From the NCBI GenBank assembly GCA_021014325.1, contig CM037474.1:1265001-1329000 (forward strand): a stretch of 64,000 nt of DNA, in the 5' to 3' direction. Below are positions 27,401 through 34,967 of this stretch, piece by piece. Source of the stretch: Plazaster borealis (Eukaryota > Echinodermata > Asteroidea > Forcipulatida > Labidiasteridae). Under the pieces are notes generated by a model, which worked only from the letters and a program-made list of their open reading frames with translations, ran no database searches and was not told the origin of the DNA. The translations under genes and the position numbers were made by a program. The number at the start of each line of letters is the position of its first letter. The stretch's first letter is position 1.

Positions 27401-30400
27401 TCATATGGCAAGTCAGTGCTGCATGAATGCACGAACTCCGCCATGAATCTTGATCAGGCATTTCCTAGTGACTGGATCGAGTACACATGGGCTACATGTG
27501 TGTGCCTGTAAAAACGCTAAATGCTTAAGTCCAAACAATGGGAGATCAAAGACAAGTTCTCAATTTACTGGATCTACAAACACATGTATCTTTGCATGCC
27601 TATCTGGCCTCTATGTGACAGTGACAATTAGAAACCATTTGGGGGAAATATGTCGTGAACAAAGATGCAACTTTGTTCTTCAGTCAATCAGCGTATCCAT
27701 CTATAAGAGTAGATGAGCTGTACATAATCTTAATAGCCGTTCACTTCAAGAGGCTGACATGCTTAACTTCCCACATTTCCTCTTTGTGACTTGAAACAAG
27801 ACTAAGTCGCTTCCTTCTCCAAGGTTGATCAGACGTGTCCATACGGTGTGTTTTCTATTGGGAAAACTATTTCTTGTAAGTTTTCTTTCGATGTACAACA
27901 ATCTTGTAATCTCTGACCGCTGGGAATTATTCTGATTTGTTTTTCATGCTCACTCTCGGGATTAAATTTCAGAATATTGTTGGGAATATCGTTGTCACAA
28001 AGCAACTTATCATGGCTTAAAGGTATCGTACACGTTTGGTAATTACTCAAAATATATATTAGCATAAAAACTGACTTGGTAACGAGCAACAGAGAGCTGT
28101 TGATAGCATAAAACATTGTGAGAAACGACTCCCTCTGAAGTAACGTAGTTTTTGAGAAAGAGGTAATTTCCTCACTAAAATAATAAAAACTTTTTGCAAG
28201 AGGTTTTTATTCATATCTGAAAGCACACAAATTTGTACAACAAGGGTGTTTTTTCTTTCATCATTTTCTTGCAACTTCGATGACCAGTTGAGCCCAAATT
28301 TTCACAGGCTTGTTATTTTATGCATTTGTTGGGATACACCAAATGAGAACGCTGGTCTTTGACATTTACCAAACGTGTACGATGCCTTTAACATGGCTTA
28401 ACCAAGTAAAGACTAGAAATGTTCTCATCAAATGTTGCGGGATTTCTTTTTTTTCTTTTGATAAAAGGTGACTTTTGTTCATTGTGAATTGGCCAAACCT
28501 TGGCCGCAAGACAGGGCCGATTATCAGCAATGTTATGCTGGAATGTGGGACTTACCTCCCACGCTGACTACAATAGTAGCAGCCTAACAATCTCTCATAA
28601 TACTTGTCTGTCCAACAAAAGAACGAAGGTCTCGGATTGGGGATTATGCAATAACCCCCGGATAAAGGAAGATTCTGAGCATGAAATTCCAGTACTGCTT
28701 TGTCCAATTCTTAGTTACGGGGAAAACAAAGCATATCCACTGTGCAAGCTTCTCCATGAAATGTACGGGCGTGTTTACAACATTTGCCGCAGGCATCCCT
28801 GGACACGTTGTGTGTCAGGGAATTTGTTTCTTGTTTACACGTCTTCCAGTGGTTAGTGGTTGAGTAGATGTGTTGGCTCTGAAAAGAGCAGATTGGTTTT
28901 TTCCCAACATTTCAAAAAATTTCCTCGCCATCATCAGGAGAATTATTTTCTATCAGAGAAACACACTCTCAAATTATGCACATTTGCATTTTCAACAATC
29001 TGGTGTGGGGTTTAAATTTAAATTGTTAAGCGGCCAGCTGCAAAAGCAGTACATATAGCAGCTTAATTAATGCTCAAACAAATATGAAATCTTAGTGATG
29101 TTTGAAGATTTGCATGGTGTGGAAAATAAGAAGTAGCTATAACTAGTAAACTTACGGGTATAACCATGTGTAAATCTCTTTTGGGAGGAGTGTTGGCTCT
29201 GAGAAGAGCCGGTGTGGTCTCAACTTTTCTGGATCTGGATCTGGAAGTATGCTACTCAACTCCCCTAAAAGGGTAAAACGAGTAGGTTTCGAACAGTATA
29301 CTCTGCTCATCTTCAGGAGACAAGCTTGTTGTATTTCACAACAAAGTAGTGCACTGCCGAGAGCTTTGATACTCTGCACTCCAGGGTATCTCTTTGTGGT
29401 TTCATTAAGTTCAGTTCAGTTTATTAGTTGTTTATTTAAAAAATAGAAAATCGCCGCGTCTGCCAACTTTCAAGTAAATGTAGAAAGTATTAAAAGGTTT
29501 TGAAAAGAAAACAAAAGATAAAATAATATGTAGATAACAACAACAAAAATACTTGAGATTGAAATGTGAATTGAAATTAATGTTGATGCACTGTTTCTCA
29601 TTCTGTCAGTCTTAAAATGAAACTCAGGAATTTTAACTGTCCATCTAAAATAGTGCTTTTGTATTGGGGTGCTGGCAAGTATTGACAAAATTGAGTTGTT
29701 TTATTAAGAGTAACATCAATGGAAGAATTACTTAATGATTGCCAACAATCTTCTAAGGATTGAAGCATGCAGTGAGACAAGTATCTGAAACCGTTTGTAG
29801 CCATTTTCTTGGCTTTACCCCTGTCTCTACAGTGACAGAAGTGATGGAGGGCGACACTTTTCACAATATTGATCACTTGTCACTGTTTTCATAAACTCAC
29901 ACCAGTGATCCTGGAGAATTTTCATGTTTTTGAGAAAATCAAAGGTGAAGTTAAAGGGTCTGTATACGTTTGGTAATGACTCTGAAAACTAATGGCAGTA
30001 AAAACTTACTTGGTAAGAAGTACAGCAGCTTTGGATAGTATAGTGCATTTTGAGAAACTTTTCATCTAGAAGTACTGCGGTTATGGAAAAAAGATATCAC
30101 TTTTTATCCCCCAAAATTTGAATCTGAAAAGCATTAATGCAGTAACATTTCTCAGATAGTGTATTCCAATTGCAGATTATTCTTCCTGCGTGGACATAAA
30201 TGCTCCAGATTTTCGGCAATCTCAAAAACGCTACCACCTTTTGAAATGAAATTTTCATAGGTTATTTTTATGGTACATATCTACAACTATATAGGATTGA
30301 AACAAACAATGGGTTCTAATTACCAAGTGTATACAATCCCTTTAAACAATTTTTTTAAACCATTGTTTTTCGGAGAATGGGGGTCACTTTATCCAATCCT

Positions 30401-32633
30401 TACGACTTCACTAACCATGAAAATGGGTATCCTAAATCGTGTAAACCTGTTAGTATTTAGCTTACCGGTAATAGCACATTTCATAAATGAGTAGTTAATT
30501 GTTACAAGTGCCTGTTCTTGAAAACTGAACGAACGAGGTATATGTGTGTAAAGCCTTATGTACAAACCAATTTGGCACTTCCTGAAAACTGTAAACTTAA
30601 CTAGGTCAGACAAATTTTCTCTTCGTGAAAACTCAACAGCCAGAGCACTCATTTTTAGCACCATGCCAGCACTATGTACTTCAATTTAAAAAGAAATTTA
30701 AGTGTGTCTCTTTGTGAAAACTCAAATCTGTAAATCTTAATATAATGTCAGTCTGCTAAGTAGTGTAATTATAAAATTATCACATTTTAAGATGCCAAAC
30801 TTGGGTATATTGTTGATGTAAATAATATCACCCAAACAGTTGGAAAAAAAGGAATTAGTTGCTGTAAATCACGCTATTTGTAAACTTTTGCTTATCAAAA
30901 TGACCTATGGTATCAATGCAAAGAAGTATTAATTGCCTCATGTTTTGACATTTGCAGAATCTTTTTCAAAAGCAAAAAAAAAAAATCCATTTGCCAAAAT
31001 TTATGTTTTAGACGAAATTGTCTCTTTGTGAAAACAGTGACGGCTTGCCCAAGTTACATGAATATCATGAATTTTAATGACTAAAATACTACAAAATTTA
31101 ACAAACACGACCAAATATAGCAATCTCCACAATACAAATCCAAAATCTTACTGTGTTATTAATAATGTGAATCGCCTTGAGCTCTCGGGATGAAGTTGCA
31201 TCTATAAAAATATCCATTATTATTACTGCTATTATCATTTGGCCATGCATTTCGCAGCATGTAAAATGTTGTGCAGTTCCGTTTCTAAATGTGTACCTGT
31301 CCCTAAGGCCAAGCCATGTATTTTTATATTCTCTACACCAAAAGGGAATTTCATCTGTAACCTCAATTCTTGATGGTGCAATATTGAAAGCTGTGGGCAG
31401 TGAGCAAGAAAAACAAAAACACTTTTGAATTTCTGCTTTTTCTTCATGATCAACAAAGATATGAGATTTCAAAAGAAACATTTCATGAAATAAAAAACAT
31501 CTCCATACATAATAAGGAAAGTATTTCTTTATGTTGTGCTTTAGGAATATTGATTTCATTTTCCCCCTTATGAGTTGAGGTTTAAAGGTACAAATGGAAC
31601 TAGACCACAAAACAAAGACCAGCTGTATAATTGGATTGTCCTTATAGACAGTTCCCCCGACGTCACACAGCGTAAAGTCAGCCATCTCTACGGGCAATGA
31701 TACATTTGTTAATGCACAGCTATGCGCTAGGCGTAAATACCGTGTGCGCCACGCCAAATTCTCAGAATGATTGGTCTGTGAACCACTTGGTCATGTAGCA
31801 CAATTAGAACACTTGATTCGCAGCTTGAAGCCAAAACTCAAGTTGCTCGTAAAGATGTGTTTGAGAAGTATGTCAATTCTATGTTGACAGGGGAAACATT
31901 GAAAAATGTCAATTCAGGACATGACTTTTACTTTGAACCTTTTGGGTAGGTGGGAGTAAGTCAAATCTTGTGGCTGAGTGCGGCCACTACAGGCATTTTG
32001 GTACAAGCCGCTTGTAGCCACTATGGTCTTTATAGGGTTGAACATACAGTAGGTCTCTATAAATATGCAACGATACGTGAGGTACAGTGTAGTGCAACTC
32101 TTATTTTAAGTGTCAACAATATTTATTGTGGAAGAGCGGTTACCCAGGTCTTTTTATTTTTTGATTTGTGTGAATTTGATGCTAAAATTTGTGGTAATTT
32201 GACATAATTGGCCGTAATTTGACATGTGTAGGCTGCAGTCTGCATATATTGGCCGCAGTTTGCATGTATTGGCAGCAGTTTGCGTATATTGGCCCGCAAT
32301 TTGCGTGTATCGGCCTGATACGCAAGTTTGTGAACATGGGGAGAACCCTGACAGTACAAATAACGTTTACATCATAATTGGCAATTCAAAAGTTAAACTT
32401 CTTATGGCGCGGTAATAGGGATACCACGATATTATGAGACTAGAGTGGTCTAAACAATTCCGTACTGACAGAAATCATCTTGATATTTTGATCTCTTACA
32501 GCTCGAGGAACATGACCATGTTTCCTTTGATGCTATAGATGCAGCCAGGGAATTACGCACAGACGCAGACATGGCTCAGGAGGCCACCAAACTACGCAAA
32601 CTCTTCCCACAATCCTACACACAAGATTTGTGA
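3323..32633 (+). CDS. FHIT: FHIT, bis(5'-adenosyl)-triphosphatase (histidine triad protein), five coding exons
   Basis: Coding exons are 3323-3467, 4412-4557, 6300-6329, 6694-6762 and 32502-32633, joined by GT/AG introns of 944, 1742, 364 and 25739 bp. Every junction keeps frame; the first splits a His codon (C|AC) and restores PGHVLV. The product is 173 residues from the ATG at 3323, or 160 from the ATG at 3362 (human FHIT 147). Landmarks follow the human protein: FGQHLI near the start, NRKPVLPGH, VVERFHDM, DGLDAGQTVK, then the triad HVHIHI with catalytic His at 108/110/112 (95/97/99 in the short form), and NDEIY with the tyrosine matching human Tyr114. The family cleaves Ap3A to AMP and ADP, usually in the cytosol. 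The C-terminus after the triad exon is 43 residues, about a dozen longer than in human. The choice between ATG 3323 and 3362 is open. No frameshift or lost catalytic residue is seen. Confidence 0.93.
4040..4275. repeat. Degenerate ~41-bp tandem array in FHIT intron 1
   Basis: About six units contain gagcagcgcaatctcag followed by attgctcaatct, so each unit is itself a loose GAGCA/TGCTC inverted pair. Units differ by substitutions and small indels. Confidence 0.75.
4412..4557 (+). CDS. FHIT: FHIT coding exon 2
   Basis: 146 bp between acceptor ctaag (4410-4411) and donor gtattt (4558). It encodes the region around VLVSPLRVVERFHDM and ends SLGLQ, matching the human stretch ending FSMQ; the final Gln is conserved near the active site. 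A SINE target duplication starts only ten bases into the following intron. Confidence 0.93.
4567..4720 (+). mobile_element. Short tRNA-derived SINE with perfect 16-bp target duplication
   Basis: acaatttgtcttgtct occurs at 4567-4582 and again at 4705-4720. Between them is a tRNA-like head with box A (tagctcagttggtgg) and a box-B-like tttcaagtccc. The anticodon arm does not pair properly, so this is not a functional tRNA gene. It sits ten bases inside FHIT intron 2. Confidence 0.82.
5031..5404. mobile_element. TTAA-flanked MITE, family A (T2/Kolobok-like), copy 1
   Basis: TTAA at both ends; ends read ttaaaggtatcgtacac and its approximate complement. The centre is a palindrome, aaaacttcttgcaagaagtt. 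TTAA duplication and AGG ends recall the Xenopus T2/Kolobok MITEs. It is in FHIT intron 2 and is flanked by a ~45-bp duplication of host sequence (4984-5028, 5403-5447). Confidence 0.85.
5687..6275 (+). mobile_element. tRNA-derived SINE, subfamily 1, degenerate
   Basis: The head reads gcgtgtcatggcgagttgg with box B gggttcgattcc near 5733. The body contains gcatactcctaaggagttgag, shared with copies at 26593 and 34629. An attattgttattat tail near 6250 may be its end, just before FHIT exon 3. Confidence 0.65.
6300..6329 (+). CDS. FHIT: FHIT coding exon 3 (30-bp micro-exon)
   Basis: This 30-base exon encodes DGLDAGQTVK (human DGPEAGQTVK). It lies between acceptor tactttcag (ends 6299) and donor gtaaat (6330). 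It is phase 0 at both ends, so skipping it would remove ten residues without a frameshift. Confidence 0.92.
6694..6762 (+). CDS. FHIT: FHIT coding exon 4 (histidine triad exon)
   Basis: 69 bp from acceptor atttcag (ends 6693) to consensus donor gtaagt (6763). It encodes HVHIHILPRRKGDF followed by NDEIYTH. This is the H-phi-H-phi-H-phi active-site signature; the middle His is the nucleophile in the family. Confidence 0.95.
7031..7240. repeat. Two tandem 104-bp units
   Basis: tctacttgctaggtagattt begins at 7031 and again at 7135. Both units continue through attattctact and ggaattcgggagacttctca with few differences. They lead towards the hammerhead-like end at 7369. Confidence 0.85.
7369..7413 (-). 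mobile_element. Hammerhead-like retroelement end, copy 1
   Basis: The minus strand reads tctcctgacaatgactag, loop, ctagtcgaaatgttgagacc. A six-base stem (gactag/ctagtc) stands before GAAA, as in stem II of a hammerhead ribozyme, but the CTGANGA box is imperfect (CTGACAATGA). Penelope-like elements are known to carry such motifs. Confidence 0.45.
7736..8122. mobile_element. TTAA-flanked MITE, family A variant, copy 2
   Basis: TTAA ends; termini ttaaaggcagtggacactat and its complement. The centre is a long palindrome, gatttcgagacctc/gaggtctcgaaatc. Flanking modules (gtgagaaacggctccctctg, ggtttgttattttatgcata) are shared with the other copies. Confidence 0.87.
8123..9310. other. Intron DNA, no supported gene
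   Basis: Contains only a short (ccaagcaaga)n run at about 9003-9030 and a gcgccctct word at 8344. Confidence 0.45.
9315..9376 (+). mobile_element. Hammerhead-like retroelement end, copy 2
   Basis: ctcctgacgacagacag, loop agtata, ctgtccgaaacatt, then ccggttcttctcagaacc. The CTGACGA box and GAAA are both present with a gacag/ctgtc stem between them; one or two extra bases break the canonical core. A near copy lies at 48691. Confidence 0.5.
9757..10025 (-). mobile_element. Two tandem copies of a second tRNA-derived SINE family
   Basis: On the minus strand each unit starts ggtctagtggtaagacatct (box A) and has box B gtgggttcaactcc, then a body ending near the word ccacaggactcaagaagg. Units are about 9757-9894 and 9895-10025, nearly identical. 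A third copy lies at 12205-12345. Confidence 0.75.
10310..10945 (+). repeat. Dispersed repeat G, interrupted by insertion
   Basis: catggctcgaaattagcatt near the start and gcggttttgatgattttccc near the end match, in inverse order, a copy at 33727-34125. The stretch from about 10355 to 10610 is absent from that copy and includes a hairpin element. Confidence 0.6.
10364..10469. mobile_element. 106-bp hairpin element inside repeat G
   Basis: gttatcacaaaagcgcaagt…ggaaaaa is mirrored by tttttccgtattccacgagc…gtgataac. The arms are about 34 bases and imperfect. Confidence 0.6.
11015..11288 (-). mobile_element. TTAA MITE, family B, truncated
   Basis: Minus-strand copy sharing tcttcctgcgtggacataac and gcttctgataatataaagca modules. 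It has the end ccaaacgtatacagactctttaa, but roughly the last 90 bases of the other end are missing. Confidence 0.75.
11289..12204. other. Intron DNA, nothing recognised
   Basis: Includes a short tandem of tcccaact words at about 11785-11850; no gene or mobile element that I can support. Confidence 0.4.
12205..12345 (-). mobile_element. Second-family tRNA-derived SINE, third copy
   Basis: Same organisation as 9757-10025: minus-strand ggtctggttgtgagatatct, a degraded box B (gggtttgaatccc) and the ccacagg body. A weaker echo follows at 12465-12575. Confidence 0.65.
13310..13510 (+). repeat. Dispersed repeat E, partial
   Basis: Shares acaaaaagagcgactcttgt, ggcctttctggcaggcaaga and the aagagttataaaagtaacgg module with 54050-54370 (same strand) and 26023-26340 (opposite strand). 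Confidence 0.7.
13991..14385 (+). mobile_element. Full-length tRNA-derived SINE, subfamily 2
   Basis: The head ggcgtgtcgtggccgagcgg and box B gggttcgaattcc resemble a tRNA-Leu/Ser. The body has aagagaaggggttcgccccg and gcgctatataagaactgc, and the tail is (att)n. Pol III-type internal promoter. The 62919 copy is its closest relative here. Confidence 0.88.
14476..14664 (-). mobile_element. tRNA-derived SINE head, opposite orientation
   Basis: Minus strand reads gtgtgtcatggccgagcgg… to the gatgggg/gtaaaa region, without the 3-prime body. It lies about 90 bases after the previous SINE. Confidence 0.82.
14905..15260 (+). mobile_element. Non-LTR retrotransposon 3' fragment with (GAA)n tail
   Basis: Frame 1 reads MWCCRWMLRVPWIEKISN, then after a stop and frameshift MIRKRQLTFVGRFIRKDGLA. 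This is the usual C-terminal block of a class of reverse transcriptases (consensus like RRMLRISWT…RKRQLTFVGHIIRKD). The element ends in (gaa)n at 15222-15260. Confidence 0.75.
15826..16134 (-). mobile_element. tRNA-derived SINE, minus strand
   Basis: Minus strand starts gtgtcatgctttagcggtta, with box B gggtttgagtcc, and continues through the gggacatta and acttactgtgg modules to ttcattaccagaag. Confidence 0.75.
16668..16755 (+). mobile_element. tRNA-derived SINE head fragment
   Basis: gcatgttgtggccgagcaat with degraded box B aggtttgaatcctgg; no body. Confidence 0.55.
17095..17466 (+). mobile_element. TTAA MITE, family B
   Basis: Left end ttaaagggtctgtgcacgtt; internal gaatctgagaagcgttactg and cttcctgcgtggacataacc; the right end is degraded (cgtatacaatcctaaa). 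Confidence 0.82.
17947..18283 (+). mobile_element. TTAA MITE, family C, degenerate
   Basis: Shares cacataacttac, ttttgagaaatgagtaaa and aaactttcacaggtttgtta with the copy at 55705. The right end has ttaa at 18280; the left end is mutated to tcaa. Confidence 0.65.
18284..19087. other. Intron DNA, nothing recognised
   Basis: A short direct duplication of about 45 bases (tgttctttttattgtttgac, about 18899-18963) is the only structure seen. Confidence 0.4.
19088..19165 (+). repeat. Dispersed repeat containing gcgccctct
   Basis: tcatttgagtagggcgccct here is mirrored at 52838-52915 (agggcgcctttagc… on the minus strand), and gcccatcct is present in both. Confidence 0.55.
19442..19685. repeat. Dispersed repeat F, intact-looking reference copy
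   Basis: From tctggtaatgaaaccaagga through aatgctcagtttgaagtttg and aaactggggtccacagactg. A second copy spans 35070-36120 but is split by two insertions. Confidence 0.75.
20427..20650 (+). mobile_element. tRNA-derived SINE, 5' half
   Basis: ggcgtgtcgtggccgagcgg, box B gggttcgagtcccgg, then the gggacattaagccg and aaagaacccag modules. It ends against the next, inverted copy. Confidence 0.82.
20667..21090 (-). mobile_element. Two consecutive inverted tRNA-derived SINE copies
   Basis: Minus-strand heads lie at about 20822 (ggcatctgatcagcagagtg, box B gggtttgagtcccgg) and 21088 (tggcatgtcgtggcccagag). Both bodies contain the complement of ttctgggttcttttacgtgc or a close variant. The SINE trio directly abuts the 69-bp minisatellite. 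Confidence 0.78.
22146..22303. mobile_element. 158-bp near-perfect palindromic MITE, TA target duplication
   Basis: Starts cactgctaaaaatggtattc and ends with its complement. The host word ctatagtctgg is split as ctaTA…TAgtctgg, giving a TA duplication as for Tc1/mariner-like elements. The arms are almost full length, meeting at ctagaaactttttctag. Confidence 0.9.
23065..23222. mobile_element. Second copy of the 158-bp palindromic MITE
   Basis: I noted one base difference from the first copy (gaatact for gaatacc), with the same TA flanks in the same minisatellite word, 919 bp further on. 919 equals eleven 69-bp units plus one 160-bp insertion, so this copy arose by duplication of the array. 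Confidence 0.9.
23906..25557. other. Intron DNA, no supported gene
   Basis: Short tandem gggaaaggcaa at 23921; C-rich stretch 25070-25125 with a cccacc run. Nothing else recognised. Confidence 0.4.
25558..25954 (+). mobile_element. TTAA MITE, family B
   Basis: aaagggtctgtatacatttg at the left (TTAA mutated to ttca) and tacaatccctttaa at the right. Internal gaatctgagaagcataacgg and cagtaacgtttctcagattg form the central inverted pair. Confidence 0.87.
26023..26340 (-). repeat. Dispersed repeat E, minus strand
   Basis: Contains cttcctgcaggcacgatttg and, further on, ataaaagggggcacatttta; both modules recur at 54050-54370 in the opposite orientation. Confidence 0.72.
26434..26462. repeat. (TTAAG)n microsatellite
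   Basis: About six direct copies of ttaag. Confidence 0.85.
26593..26959 (+). mobile_element. Full-length tRNA-derived SINE, subfamily 1
   Basis: Head tggtatgtcgtggccgaggg, box B gggttcgaatcctgg, body with gggtacctgtgagggcagag and tgagcgctatataagaagcc, tail (att)n. Confidence 0.87.
26960..28016. other. Intron DNA, nothing recognised
   Basis: Short unrelated open frames only. Confidence 0.4.
28017..28391. mobile_element. TTAA MITE, family A
   Basis: ttaaaggtatcgtacacgtt to cgtgtacgatgcctttaa with the central aaaactttttgcaagaggtt palindrome. The host word catggcttaa is visible on both sides. Confidence 0.9.
28392..28874. other. Short open frame of unknown meaning, no gene supported
   Basis: A 118-codon + frame (28500-28856) has no recognisable domain and no good start context. 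Confidence 0.3.
28875..28941 (-). mobile_element. Hammerhead-like retroelement end, degenerate copy
   Basis: Minus strand: ctcctgatgatggcgagg … ttgaaatgttggg … ctgctcttttcagagcc. CTGATGA and GAAA are present but the stem between them is lost. Confidence 0.4.
29153..29325 (-). mobile_element. Hammerhead-like retroelement end, longer copy
   Basis: Minus strand: tctcctgaagatgagcagag, tatactgttcgaaaccta, a ~60-base insert, gttgagaccacaccggctct, tctcagagcc, then cactcctcccaaaagagatt to cccgtaag. CTGAAGA, an agcag/ctgtt stem and CGAAAC are visible. Confidence 0.55.
29951..30345 (+). mobile_element. TTAA MITE, family B, complete
   Basis: ttaaagggtctgtatacgtt to gtatacaatccctttaa, with internal gaatctgaaaagcattaatg / cagtaacatttctcagatag arms and the cttcctgcgtggacataaat module. 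Confidence 0.9.
30346..31097. other. Intron DNA with recurrent cttcgtgaaaac words
   Basis: The word ctt(c/t)gtgaaaac recurs near 30621, 30709 and 31022, and again at 34332, 34419 and 34602 beyond the gene. No gene is seen. Confidence 0.4.
31098..31757 (-). other. 219-codon open frame antisense in FHIT intron 4, unrecognised
   Basis: This is a long open frame for AT-rich DNA, running opposite to FHIT. I recognise no domain. It contains MADFTLCDVGGTVYK near its start and a Cys/His-rich middle. On the opposite strand 31163-31235 resembles a SINE 3-prime tail (gtgaatcgcc...atccattattatta), so at least part is repeat-derived. It is probably chance or a transposon relic. Confidence 0.12.
31163..31235 (+). 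mobile_element. SINE-like 3' tail fragment
   Basis: gtgaatcgccttgagctctc … catctataaaaatatccatt attatta resembles the conserved end of a SINE. No head is seen upstream. Confidence 0.35.
32215..32325. repeat. Short ~22-bp tandem array
   Basis: About five units of ggccgcagtttgcatgtatt with substitutions, in intron 4 about 180 bp before exon 5. Confidence 0.75.
32502..32633 (+). CDS. FHIT: FHIT coding exon 5 (C-terminus)
   Basis: Acceptor ctcttacag ends at 32501. The exon starts LEEHDHVSFDA, matching human LQKHDKEDFPA, and runs through an Ala/Glu/Leu-rich helix (DMAQEATKLRKLF) to TGA at 32631-32633. It is 25.7 kb from exon 4, yet phase and homology join them unambiguously. Confidence 0.9.
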   Translation, partial: LEEHDHVSFDAIDAARELRTDADMAQEATKLRKLFPQSYTQDL

Positions 32634-32645
32634 TGTCAGGTAAAC
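32634..32645 (+). promoter_or_regulatory. FHIT: Candidate 3'-UTR splice donor of FHIT
   Basis: The stop codon is followed by TGTCAG|gtaaac, a near-consensus donor (cut after 32639). Human FHIT also has a non-coding last exon after the stop-bearing exon, as I recall. The downstream partner is not identified. Confidence 0.4.
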
Positions 32646-33017
32646 TTAATGTTTGTCTTTCCCAACTCAGGTTTTTTTAATTATTAATTTTTTAGCAAAA
32701 GGAATTAACAAATCTTTTTTAATGTGTAATTTTATCTAACTTTTAAAGTACTATTTGCAGCAACATTATTATAAGAGTAATCATGGTGGATTGTATCAAA
32801 ACAATGATTGTTTATGAGTGCAATGGTGAGAATGTTGAAATGAGTTGAAATATGGACTGTTCCCTTCAATGAGGCGAAGCCGAGTTAAGTTGAACATTCC
32901 AACTTTCAACGAATGAAATTATTCTCTCTATTGAACGAATGCAAAACATTAATTATTTGTATTATATATCTTCCAAGTTGATCTTTGTCATTTGATTGGA
33001 AGATAAAACTATCTTAG

Positions 33018-33023
33018 AATAAA
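33018..33023 (+). terminator. Possible polyadenylation signal AATAAA
   Basis: AATAAA lies 385 bases after the FHIT stop. It would serve only if the donor at 32640 is not used. The hexamer is common in AT-rich DNA, so support is weak. Confidence 0.18.
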
Positions 33024-33082
33024 CAAAATGTAGCAGATTGTATTCTGGCACCCACTCTGAGGGCATTTTGTACTGGTGATGT

Positions 33083-33428
33083 TTAAAGGCATCGTACACA
33101 TTTTGGTAATTGTCAAAGACCGGTGTTCTCATTTGGTGTATCCCAACATATGCATAAAATAACAAGCCTGTGAAAATTTCGGCTGAATTGGTCATCGAAG
33201 TTGCAAGAAAATGATGAAAGAAAAAACACCCTTGATGTACAAATTTGTGTGCTTTCAGATACAAATAAAAACTTCTTGCAAGAAGTTTTTATTTTACTAC
33301 GTTACTTCAGAGGGAGTCGTTTCTCACAATGTTTTATACTATCAACAGCTCTCTGTTGCTCGTTACCAAGTTAGTTTTTATGCTAATATATATTTTGAGT
33401 AATTGCCAAACGTGTACAGTGCATTTAA
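33083..33428. mobile_element. TTAA MITE, family A, reverse orientation
   Basis: ttaaaggcatcgtacacatt to ccaaacgtgtacagtgcatttaa. The central aaaacttcttgcaagaagtt palindrome is intact. One stretch (the gtgagaaatgacctc segment) is deleted relative to 38426-38800. Confidence 0.88.
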
Positions 33429-33726
33429 TGCGTGGTGTGGTCTAGTAGCCAATAGTAAAAAGGAAGGAACAAAAACGCAGTGTGAATTGAACTAAAATAC
33501 ATGGTTCTTGTTGCAGACCTTGTAATGGTTTTATTAATGAATGCCATGTGACCAACAATCCTCCAATCAAATGACAAGGATCTTCTTGGCTGGTATATGA
33601 TGTAGGTGTGAGACAAGATGTCAAGATTAATGTTCTGTGGACATTCCAGTCATTAGGCTCTGATCAGCTTCAGAAAAAGTGTAAGAGCCTGGTATGTTAA
33701 GGAGACCAATTAGTTCCACCTTTGAT

Positions 33727-34125
33727 CAGGGCTAGATATTTAGGGGAAAAGTACAAACGACCGCAGGGCTTGCAGTGCACAATTTTTACTGGACCAGAAT
33801 TCTTTTTTCATAAGACCAGAATTGAAATAATTAAACAACTTTTGACACAGTTTAACTTGTTCATGCAAACTGTTTTGATTTGAACAAGCACTAAGGTTGA
33901 GAAAAGATCTATCCAATTTGTCATATGGGCAATTATACATGTACATGTACCTCGATATTCAACAGATTCAAAAGTTATTTATAAGACTGAGGTAAACATT
34001 TGAGCATCTTTTTATTTCTTTTATGACACAGTGAGGTATTATTACTGTAGTCCAGTCATGAGTTTACTGGCCCAACACTTAAATCACTGGCCTGCGGTCC
34101 AGCGTTAATTTCGAGCCATGTTACT
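33727..34125 (-). repeat. Dispersed repeat G, uninterrupted copy
   Basis: Minus-strand copy from catggctcgaaattaacgct to gtacttttcccctaaatatc; it is the reference for the interrupted copy at 10310-10945. Confidence 0.65.
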
Positions 34126-34628
34126 TTTTTTTGTCTTTCTCTTTGGAAATGAATTGCGGAGGCGTTTTAATTATGCATGTAATTTGAAATTTTAATTATT
34201 ATTTTTAAATTTCATGTAGAAATATATTTTTATAAATAGTTAAGATGGTTAAAATGGTTTACAGAATTTACTTGTGTAGCGTAGTTCTCACAACATGAGG
34301 CCTACGTAAAGAACTTTCACAGGATTCATCACTTCGTGAAAATGCAAGAGTCCTACCATGCGTGTGGCACATTCCCAACACTATTTCAATGTATAAAGTG
34401 GAGAATCAGGATTTGTCACTTTGTGAAAACCCAAAACTACAAATTTACTGATTATTCAACGATAACACTAATTATAAGTTTAGTGTAAGACATGTAACTT
34501 AGTAAAAGTATGAAAAATCTAAAACTGCATGTATCAAAATTGTGTAAAAAAAAAAAAAAATCATCTACAGTACCAAGTTTGTTTATTTTGACGGATTCAT
34601 CACTTCGTGAAAACAGAGGCCTGATGTA

Positions 34629-34967
34629 GTGTATAGTGGCCAAGCCCTAGTGCATCAGATTTAATTTCTTTTGTCTGGGTCATTCCGTTGTTGTGCGGGT
34701 TCGAATCCCAGTCATGGCACTTTGCCCTGGGCAGGGCACTTAGTTTATTATTGCTACTCATCACCCAAGAGCATACGGGTACCTGTGAGGGTGTTGATAT
34801 GAATGAATCAAAAGTAACCTGTGTGCCCATTTGTTTGACGGTGCTGCATACTCCTAAGGAGTTTATATAGTTTCAGGAAAGCTTAAGGCCTGATGAACAG
34901 GGATAGGTATAGCTTAAGACAGTTTGACACTCTGCTTGAAAGTGTTTAGTTAATGTTATTATAGCAA
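34629..34967 (+). mobile_element. tRNA-derived SINE, subfamily 1, degenerate
   Basis: tatagtggccaagccctagt, box B gggttcgaatccc, body gggtacctgtgagggtgttg and gcatactcctaaggagttta. Confidence 0.75.
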
